From positions 62,001 to 126,000 of IMG/VR virus record IMGVR_UViG_3300023170_000007: a DNA stretch of 64,000 nt, one strand, 5' to 3'. Positions 1-9,399 of this stretch are shown piece after piece; the stretch's first letter is position 1, and the number at the start of each line of letters is the position of its first letter. Origin of the DNA: a virus. A model generated the notes under the pieces. It saw only the letters and a list, made by a program, of their open reading frames with translations, did no database searches and was not told the DNA's origin. The position numbers were made by a program, and so were the translations under genes.

Positions 1-2711
1 AGCTGGTAGTCACAACCGATTCTCACTACGCACGTCCAGAACACTGGCGAGAGCGTGAGCTCTATAAGAAGCTTGGGTGGCTTAACTATCGAGAGTTTGA
101 TCCCTCCAAGTTGCCGCAAGGTATTGAAGACTTGAAGTGTGAACTATATCCTAAGAACAACGAACAGGTTTGGGATACGTACCTTAAGACAACTGACGGT
201 ATGGATTTTTATGATGATGAGGTAGTGCACAACGCCATCACTCGCCCGTATGATCTTGTCCACAACGAAATCCAACAGATTACCCCTGATCGTTCGATGA
301 AGCTGCCCTCTTACGTCGTTCCTGAAGGTACTACTGACGATAAGGCTCTACTTGAAGCCTGTAAGAAGGGTTTGGTCGAGCGTGGTCTTGCGCACGATGA
401 AAAGTACATCAAGCGTCTCAAGTATGAGCTAAAGATCATCAAGGAAAAGAATTTTTCTCGATATTTCTTGACCATGGGCGCCATCATCGATATCGCTAAG
501 AAGGCGATGCTGGTCGGTCCAGGCCGCGGTTCTGCTGCCGGAAGTCTCGTGGCGTATGTTCTCCGTCTTACCGACGTTGATCCATTTGAGTATGATCTCA
601 TGTTTGAGAGGTTCCTCAACCCAAGCCGTGAAGGTGCACCAGATATTGATACTGATGTAGGTGACCGTGATCTTCTTATCAACATGATGAAAGAGGAGTG
701 GGGCGACGAAAACATCGTTCCAATCTCTAACTACAACACTTTTAAGCTTAAGTCTCTGGTCAAGGACATCTCTCGCTTTTACGGGATCCCGTTCGATGAA
801 GTCAACAAGGCTTTGGCTCCTGTAGAGGATGACGTGAAGCGTGCCGTGTTCAAGCCCGGCACTGATAAAAACTTGTTTGTCTTGCTTTATGAAGATGCGA
901 TTGCTCACTCGAAGACATTTCGCGACTTTATTGAGAAGTACCCTGAGGTTGCCGAGCCGATTCAGGTACTCTTTAAGCAGAACAAGGCACTTGGCCGCCA
1001 CGCCGGTGGATGTATTGTTTCGGAAAACATCGCTGAGCGTATGCCTCTGATTAAAGCCCGCGGCGAACTACAAACTCCGTGGGTTGAAGGTATGAACTAC
1101 AAGCATCTTGAAACCTTCGGCTGGATTAAGTTTGACCTTCTCGGTCTTGAAACACTACGTATTGTTCAGCGTACTATCGAGCTGATTCTTCAGCGCCGGG
1201 AGGGTATCGAGGATCCGACATTCTCGCAAGTCTATGAGTGGTTCAACAATAACATGGACCCCAAGGTTCTCGATATGGACGACCAGCATGTTTATAAGCA
1301 TGTCTACGAAGAAGGTCGCTTCCCAGGAGTCTTCCAGCTGGCTGGTCGAGGTGCTAGAAACCTCTTTATGAAAGCAAAGCCCAAGAGCATCATCGACATT
1401 GCTACTCTGACATCGATTTATCGCCCGGGCCCTCTCACTGCGAAAGTAGACAAACTGTATATCCAGGCAAAGAACAACCCTGATGATATTGACTACGGCC
1501 ATCCTCTTATCAAGGAAGTTCTTGAAGAGACATACGGTATGATTGTCTTCCAAGAGCAGATCATGAAGTTGTGTTCCGTGGTGGCTGGCTTCCCGGAGGA
1601 GGAAACGGACACAGTCCGCCGGAGCATTATGAAGCGTAAAGCTTCTGAAGCCGCTGAGTCCCTTGCTAAGGCTCGAGCGATTAAGGAACAGTTTGTTGCT
1701 GGTGCCGTCAAGAATGGTGTCGACGCACAGCTTGCCGATGATCTGTACGAAAAGATTCTCTACTTCTCAGGCTACGGTTTCAATAAGGCGCACGCTGTTT
1801 CGTACGCTATTGACTCGTACTACTGCGCTTGGCTTCTAACATACTTTGAGGAAGAGTGGCTTTGCGCTTATCTCGAGGCGATGTCTGGTAATGACAAGAA
1901 GCGTAGTAAGGCCTTTGGTGAGGTTAAGGCTCTCGGCTATCGAGTCGTTCCGCTTGATATCAATTATGCAACCAAGAAGTGGACTATCCTCGACGGTAAG
2001 AAGTTCATGCCTTCTTTCCTTTCTTGTAAGGGCGTCGGAGAATCTGCGATCGATGAGATTGTCGCTAATCGGCCGTACCAGAATATCGACGATCTGTTAT
2101 GGGACGAGGATGGTAAGTGGCGCCACTCTAAGTTCAACAAGCGGGCAATGGAAGCGTTAATTAATATTCGCGCATTCGAATCCATGGATCTTGTAGGCGA
2201 CGGTAAGACATTCGAGAGCTATAAGCACATGCATGAAGTCATTATAAACCGGAACACCGATATCAAGAAATGGACTAAGCGTGATCCAGAGCGAGGAAAG
2301 AGTAATTTCAAAGAGGCGCTATTGGATACTGAGGGAATCGGTAATTGGACCCGTCGTGAGATGGTCGAAAATAGCATGAAGCATTTCGGTTCATTTAACG
2401 CCTCCACACTCGTTAATGAGGAAATTCAGGCTCGGCTCTCTAAGAAGAATGTACGTTGTATCGATGACATCGACGAGCATGATGTATATTGGTTCTTGGT
2501 GACAGACGCTAAGCCGAAGCTTACTAAAAACAAGAAGCCATATCTTTTGGTGACGGCCACAGGACTAGACGGCAAAAATATCAGGATATTCTGCTGGGGC
2601 TGGGATGGTCAGACAGAGTTGCCCCTCTACAGCCTTTGTGTTGCAGAAGTTAAGAAAAATGATTTCGGATATCAAACTTCTATGAGTAAAGTCAAGCTTC
2701 TTCGTATATGA
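1..2711 (+). CDS. DNA polymerase III alpha subunit (C-family replicative polymerase), 5' end outside window
   Basis: The frame is open from nucleotide 3, so the gene begins upstream of the window. The first residues (TTDSHYARPEHW, nt 15-50) look like the end of a PHP domain. The polymerase core follows: GRGSAAGS, then the catalytic PDIDTD (nt 639-656) and KFDLLGL (nt 1128-1148), which carry the three metal-binding aspartates of DnaE enzymes. Fingers and helix-hairpin-helix segments come next, and the last ~80 residues resemble an OB fold. It should be the phage replicase. Most phages use family A or B polymerases, so a C-family enzyme is notable. A clamp-binding tail is not obvious. Confidence 0.95.
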   Translation, partial: LVVTTDSHYARPEHWRERELYKKLGWLNYREFDPSKLPQGIEDLKCELYPKNNEQVWDTYLKTTDGMDFYDDEVVHNAITRPYDLVHNEIQQITPDRSMKLPSYVVPEGTTDDKALLEACKKGLVERGLAHDEKYIKRLKYELKIIKEKNFSRYFLTMGAIIDIAKKAMLVGPGRGSAAGSLVAYVLRLTDVDPFEYDLMFERFLNPSREGAPDIDTDVGDRDLLINMMKEEWGDENIVPISNYNTFKLKSLVKDISRFYGIPFDEVNKALAPVEDDVKRAVFKPGTDKNLFVLLYEDAIAHSKTFRDFIEKYPEVAEPIQVLFKQNKALGRHAGGCIVSENIAERMPLIKARGELQTPWVEGMNYKHLETFGWIKFDLLGLETLRIVQRTIELILQRREGIEDPTFSQVYEWFNNNMDPKVLDMDDQHVYKHVYEEGRFPGVFQLAGRGARNLFMKAKPKSIIDIATLTSIYRPGPLTAKVDKLYIQAKNNPDDIDYGHPLIKEVLEETYGMIVFQEQIMKLCSVVAGFPEEETDTVRRSIMKRKASEAAESLAKARAIKEQFVAGAVKNGVDAQLADDLYEKILYFSGYGFNKAHAVSYAIDSYYCAWLLTYFEEEWLCAYLEAMSGNDKKRSKAFGEVKALGYRVVPLDINYATKKWTILDGKKFMPSFLSCKGVGESAIDEIVANRPYQNIDDLLWDEDGKWRHSKFNKRAMEALINIRAFESMDLVGDGKTFESYKHMHEVIINRNTDIKKWTKRDPERGKSNFKEALLDTEGIGNWTRREMVENSMKHFGSFNASTLVNEEIQARLSKKNVRCIDDIDEHDVYWFLVTDAKPKLTKNKKPYLLVTATGLDGKNIRIFCWGWDGQTELPLYSLCVAEVKKNDFGYQTSMSKVKLLRI

Positions 2712-2765
2712 TTAGCTTGGTACAAAAAGTCTACACTTAAATCTAACTGGAGTAAAATTAGTAAC

Positions 2766-3788
2766 ATGCACTTAGGCACTTATGAAGGTTTCACTGACTG
2801 TTATGTTGATATGATTTCAAAGGTCATGCGTGAACCGCAATACGAATCTGCACCTCGCGGCCAGAATATCAAAGAGATCCTCGGGGCTTCATTTACAATC
2901 AAGAACCCTCGTGACAGAATTCCTTACGTCGTAGGTCGTAAGTTTAGCATGAGTTACATGGTCGCTGAGCTGATATGGTATCTTGCGGGTGATAATAGTA
3001 CTGAGTGGATATCGAAGTATTCATCCTTCTGGAAAGATATTAGTGACGACGGTGTGACTGCAAATTCAGCGTATGGTGCCCGTCTCTTTAAGCCGCATGA
3101 CAAGATTGCGCAGGGCAGATATACTCAGCTCGATTACGTGATTGAAGAGCTTAAACGAGATCCTGATTCTCGGCGAGCTGTCATGCATCTAAGAGTTCCA
3201 GATGACTCTATTGATGCGAAGCTTGATGTACCTTGTACACTAGCTCTACAGTTTTTTATTAGAAACGGTGCTCTACACCAAGTTGCTAACATGAGAAGCT
3301 CGGACTTGATTTTTGGGATTGCTTACGATATTCCCGCATTCACAATGTTTCAAGAACTGATTGCAAATGAGCTTGGCGTTGATGTGGGTACGTACACTCA
3401 CACAAGCAACTCACTCCATATCTACGAACGTCATTTTGATATGGCTGAAGAGATTACTAGAACGGGCCTCGTTGATGAATCGCTGAATCTACAACAGGCA
3501 AATGGTCCTATGCCACCGCTGGTAGGTGATATCAAAGAAGTCCAAGAGAAGGTGGCTGAAGTCTACGAGTATGAATCCCAACTACAGCGTTGCGAGAATT
3601 TACAGGATGTAATAAACCTACATGATTTAAGCCAGTCTTTCTCTGATTCTATGTTCCGTGATTTTGCAACTATTCTTACGTCATCTCGTCTAAGAAAACT
3701 TGGTCATAAAGCGGATGCGCGAGCAATGTCCGCGCAGACGTCCTTTAGCGGATATTCTTTTAATGTCAGGAGTAACTCTAATGCATAA
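2766..3788 (+). CDS. Thymidylate-synthase-family enzyme, probably dCMP hydroxymethylase
   Basis: A 340-residue protein with the thymidylate synthase fold. Visible are catalytic Cys157 in DVPCT, the phosphate-binding Arg136-Arg137, Arg177-Ser178, Glu68, and the sugar-binding His218 and Tyr220. The Asn that reads the uracil ring in ThyA (Asn177 of E. coli, in PFN) is Asp188 here (AYD) at exactly the same offset as the catalytic Cys. In T4 gp42 the same Asn-to-Asp change marks dCMP specificity, so I read this as dCMP hydroxymethylase or a dCMP methylase. A C-terminal extension of ~100 residues is unassigned. It overlaps the next start by 8 bases. The GGAG box lies 13 bases from ATG, a little far. 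Confidence 0.8.
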   Translation: MHLGTYEGFTDCYVDMISKVMREPQYESAPRGQNIKEILGASFTIKNPRDRIPYVVGRKFSMSYMVAELIWYLAGDNSTEWISKYSSFWKDISDDGVTANSAYGARLFKPHDKIAQGRYTQLDYVIEELKRDPDSRRAVMHLRVPDDSIDAKLDVPCTLALQFFIRNGALHQVANMRSSDLIFGIAYDIPAFTMFQELIANELGVDVGTYTHTSNSLHIYERHFDMAEEITRTGLVDESLNLQQANGPMPPLVGDIKEVQEKVAEVYEYESQLQRCENLQDVINLHDLSQSFSDSMFRDFATILTSSRLRKLGHKADARAMSAQTSFSGYSFNVRSNSNA

Positions 3789-4926
3789 GAAATACGACTA
3801 CCTTATCGTAGGTGCTGGCCTTTTCGGTGCCACTTTCGCTCGGCAGCTGACTGATGCGGGATACACATGTCTAGTTGTTGATAGACGGAGCCACATCGGC
3901 GGGAATGTATACAGCGAAAAGAGAAACGGCATCGATGTTCACGTCTACGGTGCTCACATTTTCCACACTAATGATGACCGTATTTGGGACTATGTAAATC
4001 GATTTACAGAGTTTAACAATTACATTAACAAGCCTAAGGTTCGGTACGGTAACAACATCTATTCTTTCCCGATCAATTTGATGACTCTTCACCAGCTCTG
4101 GGGTGTTACGTCACCAGCAGAAGCAGAAGCAAAGCTAAAAGAGGTCAGGATTCCTTGTGAGAATCCCGACAATCTAGAAGATTGGATTCTATCACAGGTA
4201 GGCCCGGAGATCTATCAGACGTTCATTAGGGGGTACACGATGAAGCAGTGGCAGCGTGACCCAAGAGAGCTACCAGCCTCTATTATCAAGCGGCTACCGA
4301 TTCGAATGATTTTCGAAGAGAATTACTTTTTTGACAAGTACCAAGGTATTCCAGTAGGCGGGTATACGCAAATGGTCGCGAATATGTTAGAGGGTATTGA
4401 GGTCAGGACAGGGGTCGAGTATTTTACCGACCGGTCAGAGCTTGAGTCCTTGGCACACAACGTAGTATTTACCGGTAAGGTCGATGAATATTTCGATTAC
4501 TGTGAGGGTGAGCTAGAGTATCGAACCCTACGGTTCGAACATGAAGAGCTTGAGGGCGATTTTCAAGGTAACGCGGTTGTGAATTATACACATCCAGAAG
4601 TGCCCTTCACACGTATTCTAGAGCATAAGCATTTTCAGCCCCAGACGGCTTCGAAGATTGAGAACACAATCGTCACTCGAGAGTATTCTGCAGAGTATAA
4701 GCGAGGAAAGACACCGTACTATCCGATCAACGATGCGCGAAATACTGCTCTATACCAAAAGTATGCTGCCATGAAAGCTGCGACTCCTAACGTCATTTTT
4801 GGCGGGAGGTTATCTGAATACAAGTACTATGATATGCATCAGGTGATCGGTTCTGCTCTTGTTAAGGCAAGAAAAGAAATTGAAAAACGTAAGAGCAACG
4901 ACTACAATATAACAGTTGAATCATAA
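3781..4926 (+). CDS. glf: UDP-galactopyranose mutase
   Basis: A flavoenzyme interconverting the pyranose and furanose forms of UDP-galactose, or a related UDP-sugar. The N terminus has the FAD-binding VGAGLFGATFA motif, then RSHIGGN and YGAHIFHT, typical of Glf. The C-terminal half has the RTLRFEHE and YYPIND stretches. The 381 residues match the family size. I chose ATG 3781 because AGGAG lies 8 bases before it, although the frame stays open further upstream. It sits between the dCMP-hydroxymethylase-like gene and a glycosyltransferase, so the furanose sugar may be meant for DNA or a virion glycan. Confidence 0.93.
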   Translation: MHKKYDYLIVGAGLFGATFARQLTDAGYTCLVVDRRSHIGGNVYSEKRNGIDVHVYGAHIFHTNDDRIWDYVNRFTEFNNYINKPKVRYGNNIYSFPINLMTLHQLWGVTSPAEAEAKLKEVRIPCENPDNLEDWILSQVGPEIYQTFIRGYTMKQWQRDPRELPASIIKRLPIRMIFEENYFFDKYQGIPVGGYTQMVANMLEGIEVRTGVEYFTDRSELESLAHNVVFTGKVDEYFDYCEGELEYRTLRFEHEELEGDFQGNAVVNYTHPEVPFTRILEHKHFQPQTASKIENTIVTREYSAEYKRGKTPYYPINDARNTALYQKYAAMKAATPNVIFGGRLSEYKYYDMHQVIGSALVKARKEIEKRKSNDYNITVES

Positions 4927-4937
4927 GGAGATTTGTA

Positions 4938-5993
4938 ATGAGAGTACTTTATAGCTTTTGGGGCTTTATCACCCCGCTCGAAAAGAACACAGTTGTCAAC
5001 ACACCAGACGGTGAGCGAGGTAACAGGGTTGATTTTGTCAATGAACTAATGTCTCGAGGGCATACTCCAGTTCAGCTGCAGAAGATGCGCGATGAAGAGC
5101 AGTACCCAGGCGTTGAGTATGATGCAACTGGCTTCCCAGATGGTGACATTCTGTACGTTGAGTGGAGGTGGCCAACTTGGAAGAACAGCGGAGAAAACCC
5201 AGCTGAATCTGATTACAATCGACAATGCGAGGTTCTTGATTACTATCACGCTCAGGGTGTTCCGATTATTATTCACGACGGTGATTTGAAGATGACTCCT
5301 GAGGAAGAACTCCGATGGCCAAACGCTATTCTAGCAGATGCCTGTGTGTCACCGCAGCACCAGACCCGTAATCGTATCACAATTCCGTGGTGCAATTACC
5401 TTAAGCGGTATTTCGAGCCAGTTGAGTATTCGTACAACTACACATACGTTGGAAACAACTACGAGCGAGAGGATCCATTTGAGAAGTATTATGTACAGCC
5501 CTCTCAGCGGCTTCGCATGGCCGGCCTACAGACATCCATCTACGGTAACTGGCTTCAAAAGTCTCCAGAGCGAATTGATCCAGCTCTTTTGCTAGCCAAG
5601 ACGCCAAGCGTTGCTTTTGGGCCACGTCTTTCCTACAAGGATATTTTCGCAGTCTTAAACGAGTCGATTACTGTGACTCACATTACCAAGCCTGCTTACA
5701 CTCCTTATGGGAACATCACAGGTCGATTCTTCGAGGCAATCAAGAGTAACGTTCCAGCCTTGGTGCCGATTGAGTTTCAGCATGCTGTTCCAGTGGGCCT
5801 TAAGGATGAGTCCCTACTCGTAAGAAGCGCTGACGATGTTGTTGAGAAAGTAAAGTGGCTTTCTACATTAAATGCTTCCGAGAGAAAAGCTCTTGTTGAC
5901 GCTCAAGAAGAAGCATTACGAACCGTGATAAACCCTCATCCCGGATACCGAGTTGACCTTCTTGAAAGTGTTGCAGGAGATTTTATCCGATGA
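4938..5993 (+). CDS. Putative glycosyltransferase (GT-B-like)
   Basis: A 351-residue soluble protein. The N-terminal half looks like a Rossmann domain starting MRVLYSFWGF and including the VPIIIHDGDLKM strand. The C-terminal half has the layout of GT-B enzymes: a LAKTPSVAFGPRLSYKD region, then NITGRFFEAI and NVPALVPIEFQ, where GT-B proteins bind the nucleotide-sugar. No family can be named with certainty. AAGGAG precedes ATG. It follows glf and overlaps the kinase gene by 4 bases, so it probably uses the sugar made by glf and the epimerase. Confidence 0.65.
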   Translation: MRVLYSFWGFITPLEKNTVVNTPDGERGNRVDFVNELMSRGHTPVQLQKMRDEEQYPGVEYDATGFPDGDILYVEWRWPTWKNSGENPAESDYNRQCEVLDYYHAQGVPIIIHDGDLKMTPEEELRWPNAILADACVSPQHQTRNRITIPWCNYLKRYFEPVEYSYNYTYVGNNYEREDPFEKYYVQPSQRLRMAGLQTSIYGNWLQKSPERIDPALLLAKTPSVAFGPRLSYKDIFAVLNESITVTHITKPAYTPYGNITGRFFEAIKSNVPALVPIEFQHAVPVGLKDESLLVRSADDVVEKVKWLSTLNASERKALVDAQEEALRTVINPHPGYRVDLLESVAGDFIR

Positions 5994-6508
5994 AAGTAGC
6001 TTTTATTGGTCCTGACATGACTGGCAAGTCGAATATTGCTGAAGCGTTATCAGAGAGGTTGTCGATTCCAGTATTCAAGAACTCTGGAGAGTGGAAGACA
6101 CAGCTGGATAGCCCAAATTACTTCCTGAACTTGCTTCGTTACGGCGGTCCGTTTTTAATGGATTTTATGAAGCAGACCAACGTAAGCGTTATTCTGGACA
6201 GGTTCTACCCTTGTGAGCTAGTATACTCTCAAGCGTTCGATAGAGACACTGATCATCAAGCCATCGCGTGGATGGATGAGCAGTTTTCGAATGAAGGAGG
6301 AGTCTTTATTCTTTGCCTGAGAAAAGATTATTCTGGACTAGTCGATGATGTATTCCCAGAAGACCTCCCTGGGGAGAAACTAGAAGAGATTGGCTCTCTT
6401 TATAAGGATTTTGCGAAGTGGTCCCAATGTGAAGTGATGACTCTATACACTGATGATTGGGATATCAATAGACAGATTAAAGACATAACTGATTTTTTGG
6501 GAGTTTGA
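5990..6508 (+). CDS. Deoxynucleoside monophosphate kinase-like P-loop protein
   Basis: A 172-residue P-loop kinase. The Walker A loop is GPDMTGKS (residues 7-14), and a DRFYP motif near residue 70 matches the DR(Y/F) of thymidylate and deoxynucleoside kinases. A short lid-like region (RKDYSGL) follows. In T4 a dNMP kinase (gp1) phosphorylates hydroxymethyl-dCMP, and the place of this gene inside the hydroxymethylase/sugar cassette suggests the same role. Substrate is inference. Confidence 0.7.
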   Translation: MKVAFIGPDMTGKSNIAEALSERLSIPVFKNSGEWKTQLDSPNYFLNLLRYGGPFLMDFMKQTNVSVILDRFYPCELVYSQAFDRDTDHQAIAWMDEQFSNEGGVFILCLRKDYSGLVDDVFPEDLPGEKLEEIGSLYKDFAKWSQCEVMTLYTDDWDINRQIKDITDFLGV

Positions 6509-6509
6509 C

Positions 6510-7502
6510 ATGAGTTTGCGTAAAGCGTTAGTTACAGGGTGTTGTGGTTTTATTGGATCTCATCTTACTAGGATGTTAGTAGGACAAGGTTGGTACGTAG
6601 AGGGTGTTGATGATTTGTCGAACGGCGATCTTACATCTATCGATGACCTAAAATTCAGAGCAGTACATGATTCTTTGTTACCGTTCTATAATGCTGAACC
6701 CTCGGCTGGTAGTCTTCTTGTGATGACGTGCGATTTCGCTTCGCCAGCTGTCTTAGAGAGGGTTACAACTGGAAGTTATGATGTTATTTTCCATCTTGCT
6801 GCAAACCCCCGTGTTGAGTTCTCCGTACAAAATCCAGCTTTGACAACTAATGATAACGTTCAAAAGACTGTAGAGCTGATGTCAGCCGCAAGAAATAATA
6901 TCGATCGTTTTGTCTTCGCTGCTTCTTCTGCCGCATATGGAAACGGTGTAGAGTTGCCTACTACAGAACAAGAGCAGTGTAATCCCACTTCACCATATGG
7001 TCTACAGAAGCTTGTTGTAGAGCAATTCGGTAAGCTGTATAGTGAGTTATACGGCATGGATTTTGCCGCCTTGAGGTTCTTCAATGTGTACGGTCCAGGT
7101 CAGGACGGGACTAGCCCTTACTCAACAGCAATATCTGCTTGGTGCACACGCCTAAAGAAAGGTGAGCCTCTACGAAGTGATGGTGACGGCCAGCAGTCAA
7201 GAGATCTAGTCTATGTCGAAGATGTAGCTAGCGCTCTAACGCAGGTAGCGAATCATCCAGAGAGACTTGGGTTTGAGGTCTTTAATGTTGGGACCGGTAT
7301 TGCCTTGACGAACAAAGAAGTTCTAGATCATCTGACAAAGCTGTTTCCTGATGCTGAAGTAAATCATGCTCCTGAAAGACCTGGCGACGTTAAGCACACT
7401 CTAGCTGCCGCTGATCACATCAAGGAGAAAATTGGGTGGGAACCTAAGGTTGAATTTTGGGATGGTCTGACAGCCACACTAGAGTGGTGGAAGCTAGCAT
7501 GA
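6510..7502 (+). CDS. NAD-dependent sugar-nucleotide epimerase/dehydratase (extended SDR)
   Basis: A 330-residue extended short-chain dehydrogenase. It has the NAD loop TGCCGFIGSH (residues 9-18), the AANPRVEFS segment, Ser-Ser-Ala before the catalytic YGLQK (YxxxK) and the RFFNVYGPGQ motif of UDP-glucose 4-epimerases and related enzymes. It would supply an activated hexose or pentose to the neighbouring glycosyltransferase and mutase. The exact sugar cannot be read from sequence. Confidence 0.88.
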   Translation: MSLRKALVTGCCGFIGSHLTRMLVGQGWYVEGVDDLSNGDLTSIDDLKFRAVHDSLLPFYNAEPSAGSLLVMTCDFASPAVLERVTTGSYDVIFHLAANPRVEFSVQNPALTTNDNVQKTVELMSAARNNIDRFVFAASSAAYGNGVELPTTEQEQCNPTSPYGLQKLVVEQFGKLYSELYGMDFAALRFFNVYGPGQDGTSPYSTAISAWCTRLKKGEPLRSDGDGQQSRDLVYVEDVASALTQVANHPERLGFEVFNVGTGIALTNKEVLDHLTKLFPDAEVNHAPERPGDVKHTLAAADHIKEKIGWEPKVEFWDGLTATLEWWKLA

Positions 7503-7930
7503 ATCGCTCTGCCTGGCGTGGCAAGTCCTCGAAAATAAAGAAGCCATGGGGCTTCGAAATAAAGTGGACCGGCCTTTTTAATGGAAAAGAGATTCATATC
7601 TCTGATGGGAAAAGAACGAGTCTGAAGTTTAACTCTCACAAAAGCGAGATTCTTTACGTGTCAGTAGGAAGAGTTAGTATTGAATGTGCAGATGAGAATC
7701 ACTTTTTAGATCCCGTAGGATCCCCGTCAAGGCTCGTTGAATTAAAGGCTGGTGAATTCATTAATGTCCAAGCAGGCTGTCCTTATAGGGTGACAGCATT
7801 AATGAATAGCATAGTGTTTGAAATATCTGATAATACTTCAGATGTTGGAAGGATTATTCTAGAAGATGATTATGGGAGAGAAGTGGATCAAACTGGCATG
7901 TGGATATTTAATCCTCCAAAGTCAGAGTAA
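7499..7930 (+). CDS. Cupin-fold sugar-phosphate isomerase-like protein
   Basis: A 143-residue single-domain cupin. KPWGFEIKW near the N terminus resembles the start of the phosphomannose isomerase/GDP-mannose pyrophosphorylase cupin. The later HKSEILYVSVGRV and ELKAGEFINV fit the two cupin motifs, although the usual first-motif HxH is reduced to a lone His. Start ATG 7499 overlaps the epimerase stop (ATGA). Its place at the end of the sugar genes suggests a role in sugar-nucleotide supply. Confidence 0.6.
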   Translation: MNRSAWRGKSSKIKKPWGFEIKWTGLFNGKEIHISDGKRTSLKFNSHKSEILYVSVGRVSIECADENHFLDPVGSPSRLVELKAGEFINVQAGCPYRVTALMNSIVFEISDNTSDVGRIILEDDYGREVDQTGMWIFNPPKSE

Positions 7931-7953
7931 AAGTTAGTGAAGATGCCTATAAT
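7925..7953 (+). promoter_or_regulatory. Possible phage promoter (GAGTAA-N17-TATAAT)
   Basis: GAGTAA at 7925-7930 and TATAAT at 7948-7953 are 17 bases apart, a one-base variant of the GTGTAA-N17-TATAAT pattern seen elsewhere in the window. The start codon of the DHH gene is only 9 bases after the -10 box, so the transcript would be nearly leaderless. This weakens the call. Confidence 0.3.
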
Positions 7954-7962
7954 GGAGTATAC

Positions 7963-8841
7963 ATGAGCACACTAGATCCTAATTCAGTAAACGTAGTAAT
8001 CTATCACGCCGATTGTACCGATGGATTCGGCGCCGCCTACTCTGCATGGAAGTGCTTGGGCAATAGAGCAGAATACTACCCATGCAAGCACGGGACAGAG
8101 CCACCCAACGTGAAAGGAAAGAATGTTGTCATTCTTGACTTTTCATTTAACAATGAAACGACAAAGAAGATGATCGAAGAGTCTGCCGCACTCTTGATTA
8201 TCGACCACCACAAGTCTGCGATGGTTGAGCTTCATGACATTCCTAACACGCATTTCGATATGACAAAGTCAGGTGCGATGCTTTCATGGGAATTCTTTCA
8301 CCCTGGGAAAGAGCCACCGAAGTTTATCAAATACATCATGGATAGAGACTTGTGGACCTGGGAACTTGACTACTCAAAAGAGTTCTCTGCCGCGTTCGAT
8401 ATGGTTCCTTTTGAGTTCGAAGAATTTGAAAAGTTTGAAGATGATTCCGTCTTTGACGATGCAGTGAAGAGAGGCTCATACATTCTTGCTTATAGTAAGA
8501 CTGTTATAAAGAAAGTCTGCGAAAAAGCACAACAAAGAAAACTGGATGACAAAGATGTCTTAGTTGTCAATGCATCTCACTGGATGTCAGAGATTGGTGC
8601 TCGTCTAGCTCCTGATTGCGATTTTGCTTTAATCTGGTACTGGGATCACGAGGAGGGCCACACAAAGGTTAGTCTCCGTTCATTCCATGATACTGTTGAT
8701 GTAGCTGAGGTCGCAAAAAGGTTTGGCGGCGGCGGCCATAGAAAGGCTTCCGGGTTCCAGCTCCCAAAGGGATCCCACATAGAGGATATATTTGATAAAC
8801 CAAAAAAGACCTTGAGGTCCAGAAAGAAGCAGGAAGAGTAA
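7963..8841 (+). CDS. DHH-family phosphoesterase
   Basis: A 292-residue DHH/DHHA1 phosphoesterase. Metal-binding motifs are visible in order: HADCTDG (I), ILDFSF (II) and IIDHHKS (III, the DHH signature). The C-terminal DHHA1 domain carries the GGGGHRKASGF loop that binds the nucleic acid or nucleotide end. Family members degrade short oligonucleotides or pAp, or act as RecJ-like exonucleases; the small size favours the NrnA-like group. GGAG lies just upstream of ATG. Confidence 0.88.
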   Translation: MSTLDPNSVNVVIYHADCTDGFGAAYSAWKCLGNRAEYYPCKHGTEPPNVKGKNVVILDFSFNNETTKKMIEESAALLIIDHHKSAMVELHDIPNTHFDMTKSGAMLSWEFFHPGKEPPKFIKYIMDRDLWTWELDYSKEFSAAFDMVPFEFEEFEKFEDDSVFDDAVKRGSYILAYSKTVIKKVCEKAQQRKLDDKDVLVVNASHWMSEIGARLAPDCDFALIWYWDHEEGHTKVSLRSFHDTVDVAEVAKRFGGGGHRKASGFQLPKGSHIEDIFDKPKKTLRSRKKQEE

Positions 8842-8844
8842 TTG

Positions 8845-9399
8845 ATGAGTAAGGTTTATTCTACGATCTTAGCCGATCCACCCTGGATGCAACGTGGAGG
8901 TGGTAAATCAAAACGAGGTGCTGACAGGCACTACCCTTTGATGAAAGAGGCAGATATCAAGAAAGTCATGTCTGACATGCTGGATGGCAAAGTGGCCGAC
9001 AATGCTCACATGTATATGTGGGTCGCCAATAACCACCTTCCTGAAGCGCTGAGAATAATAGAGCATCTGGGTTTCAAATATATCACCAATCTTGTATGGG
9101 CTAAGACTCATTTCGGTTTAGGAAGGTACTTCCGCGGCCAGCATGAGCTGTGCATATTCGCTACTAAGGGCCGCGGCTTTTCTGCTAGGACACAAGCTAA
9201 TAACGTTCCCTCCCTTATTGGGGGTAAACTAGTTTCTCCTACCCGCCACAGTGCGAAGCCCGCCGAGATGTACGAATTGATAGAAGGTAGAAGTGAGGGC
9301 CCCTTTCTGGAGCTGTTTGCGAGGACGAGACGCCCCGGCTGGGATGCGTTGGGTAATGAAGTACCTGAGGAAAAAGATGCAAAGACCGAACTGGGATGA
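8845..9399 (+). CDS. MT-A70 family adenine methyltransferase
   Basis: A 184-residue methylase. The catalytic DPPW motif lies at residues 9-12 (ILADPPWMQRGG), followed by HMYMWVANNHLPEAL and NLVWAKTHFGLG, the normal MT-A70 order. It should make N6-methyladenine in DNA. I chose ATG 8845 over the adjacent TTG 8842. Together with the hydroxymethylase and glycosyltransferase it suggests that the phage genome is modified to resist restriction. Confidence 0.87.
   Translation: MSKVYSTILADPPWMQRGGGKSKRGADRHYPLMKEADIKKVMSDMLDGKVADNAHMYMWVANNHLPEALRIIEHLGFKYITNLVWAKTHFGLGRYFRGQHELCIFATKGRGFSARTQANNVPSLIGGKLVSPTRHSAKPAEMYELIEGRSEGPFLELFARTRRPGWDALGNEVPEEKDAKTELG

Noticed and set aside
311-1553. Several long minus-strand frames inside the polymerase gene
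   Set aside because: Shadow frames; the plus strand shows continuous DnaE motifs through the same bases.
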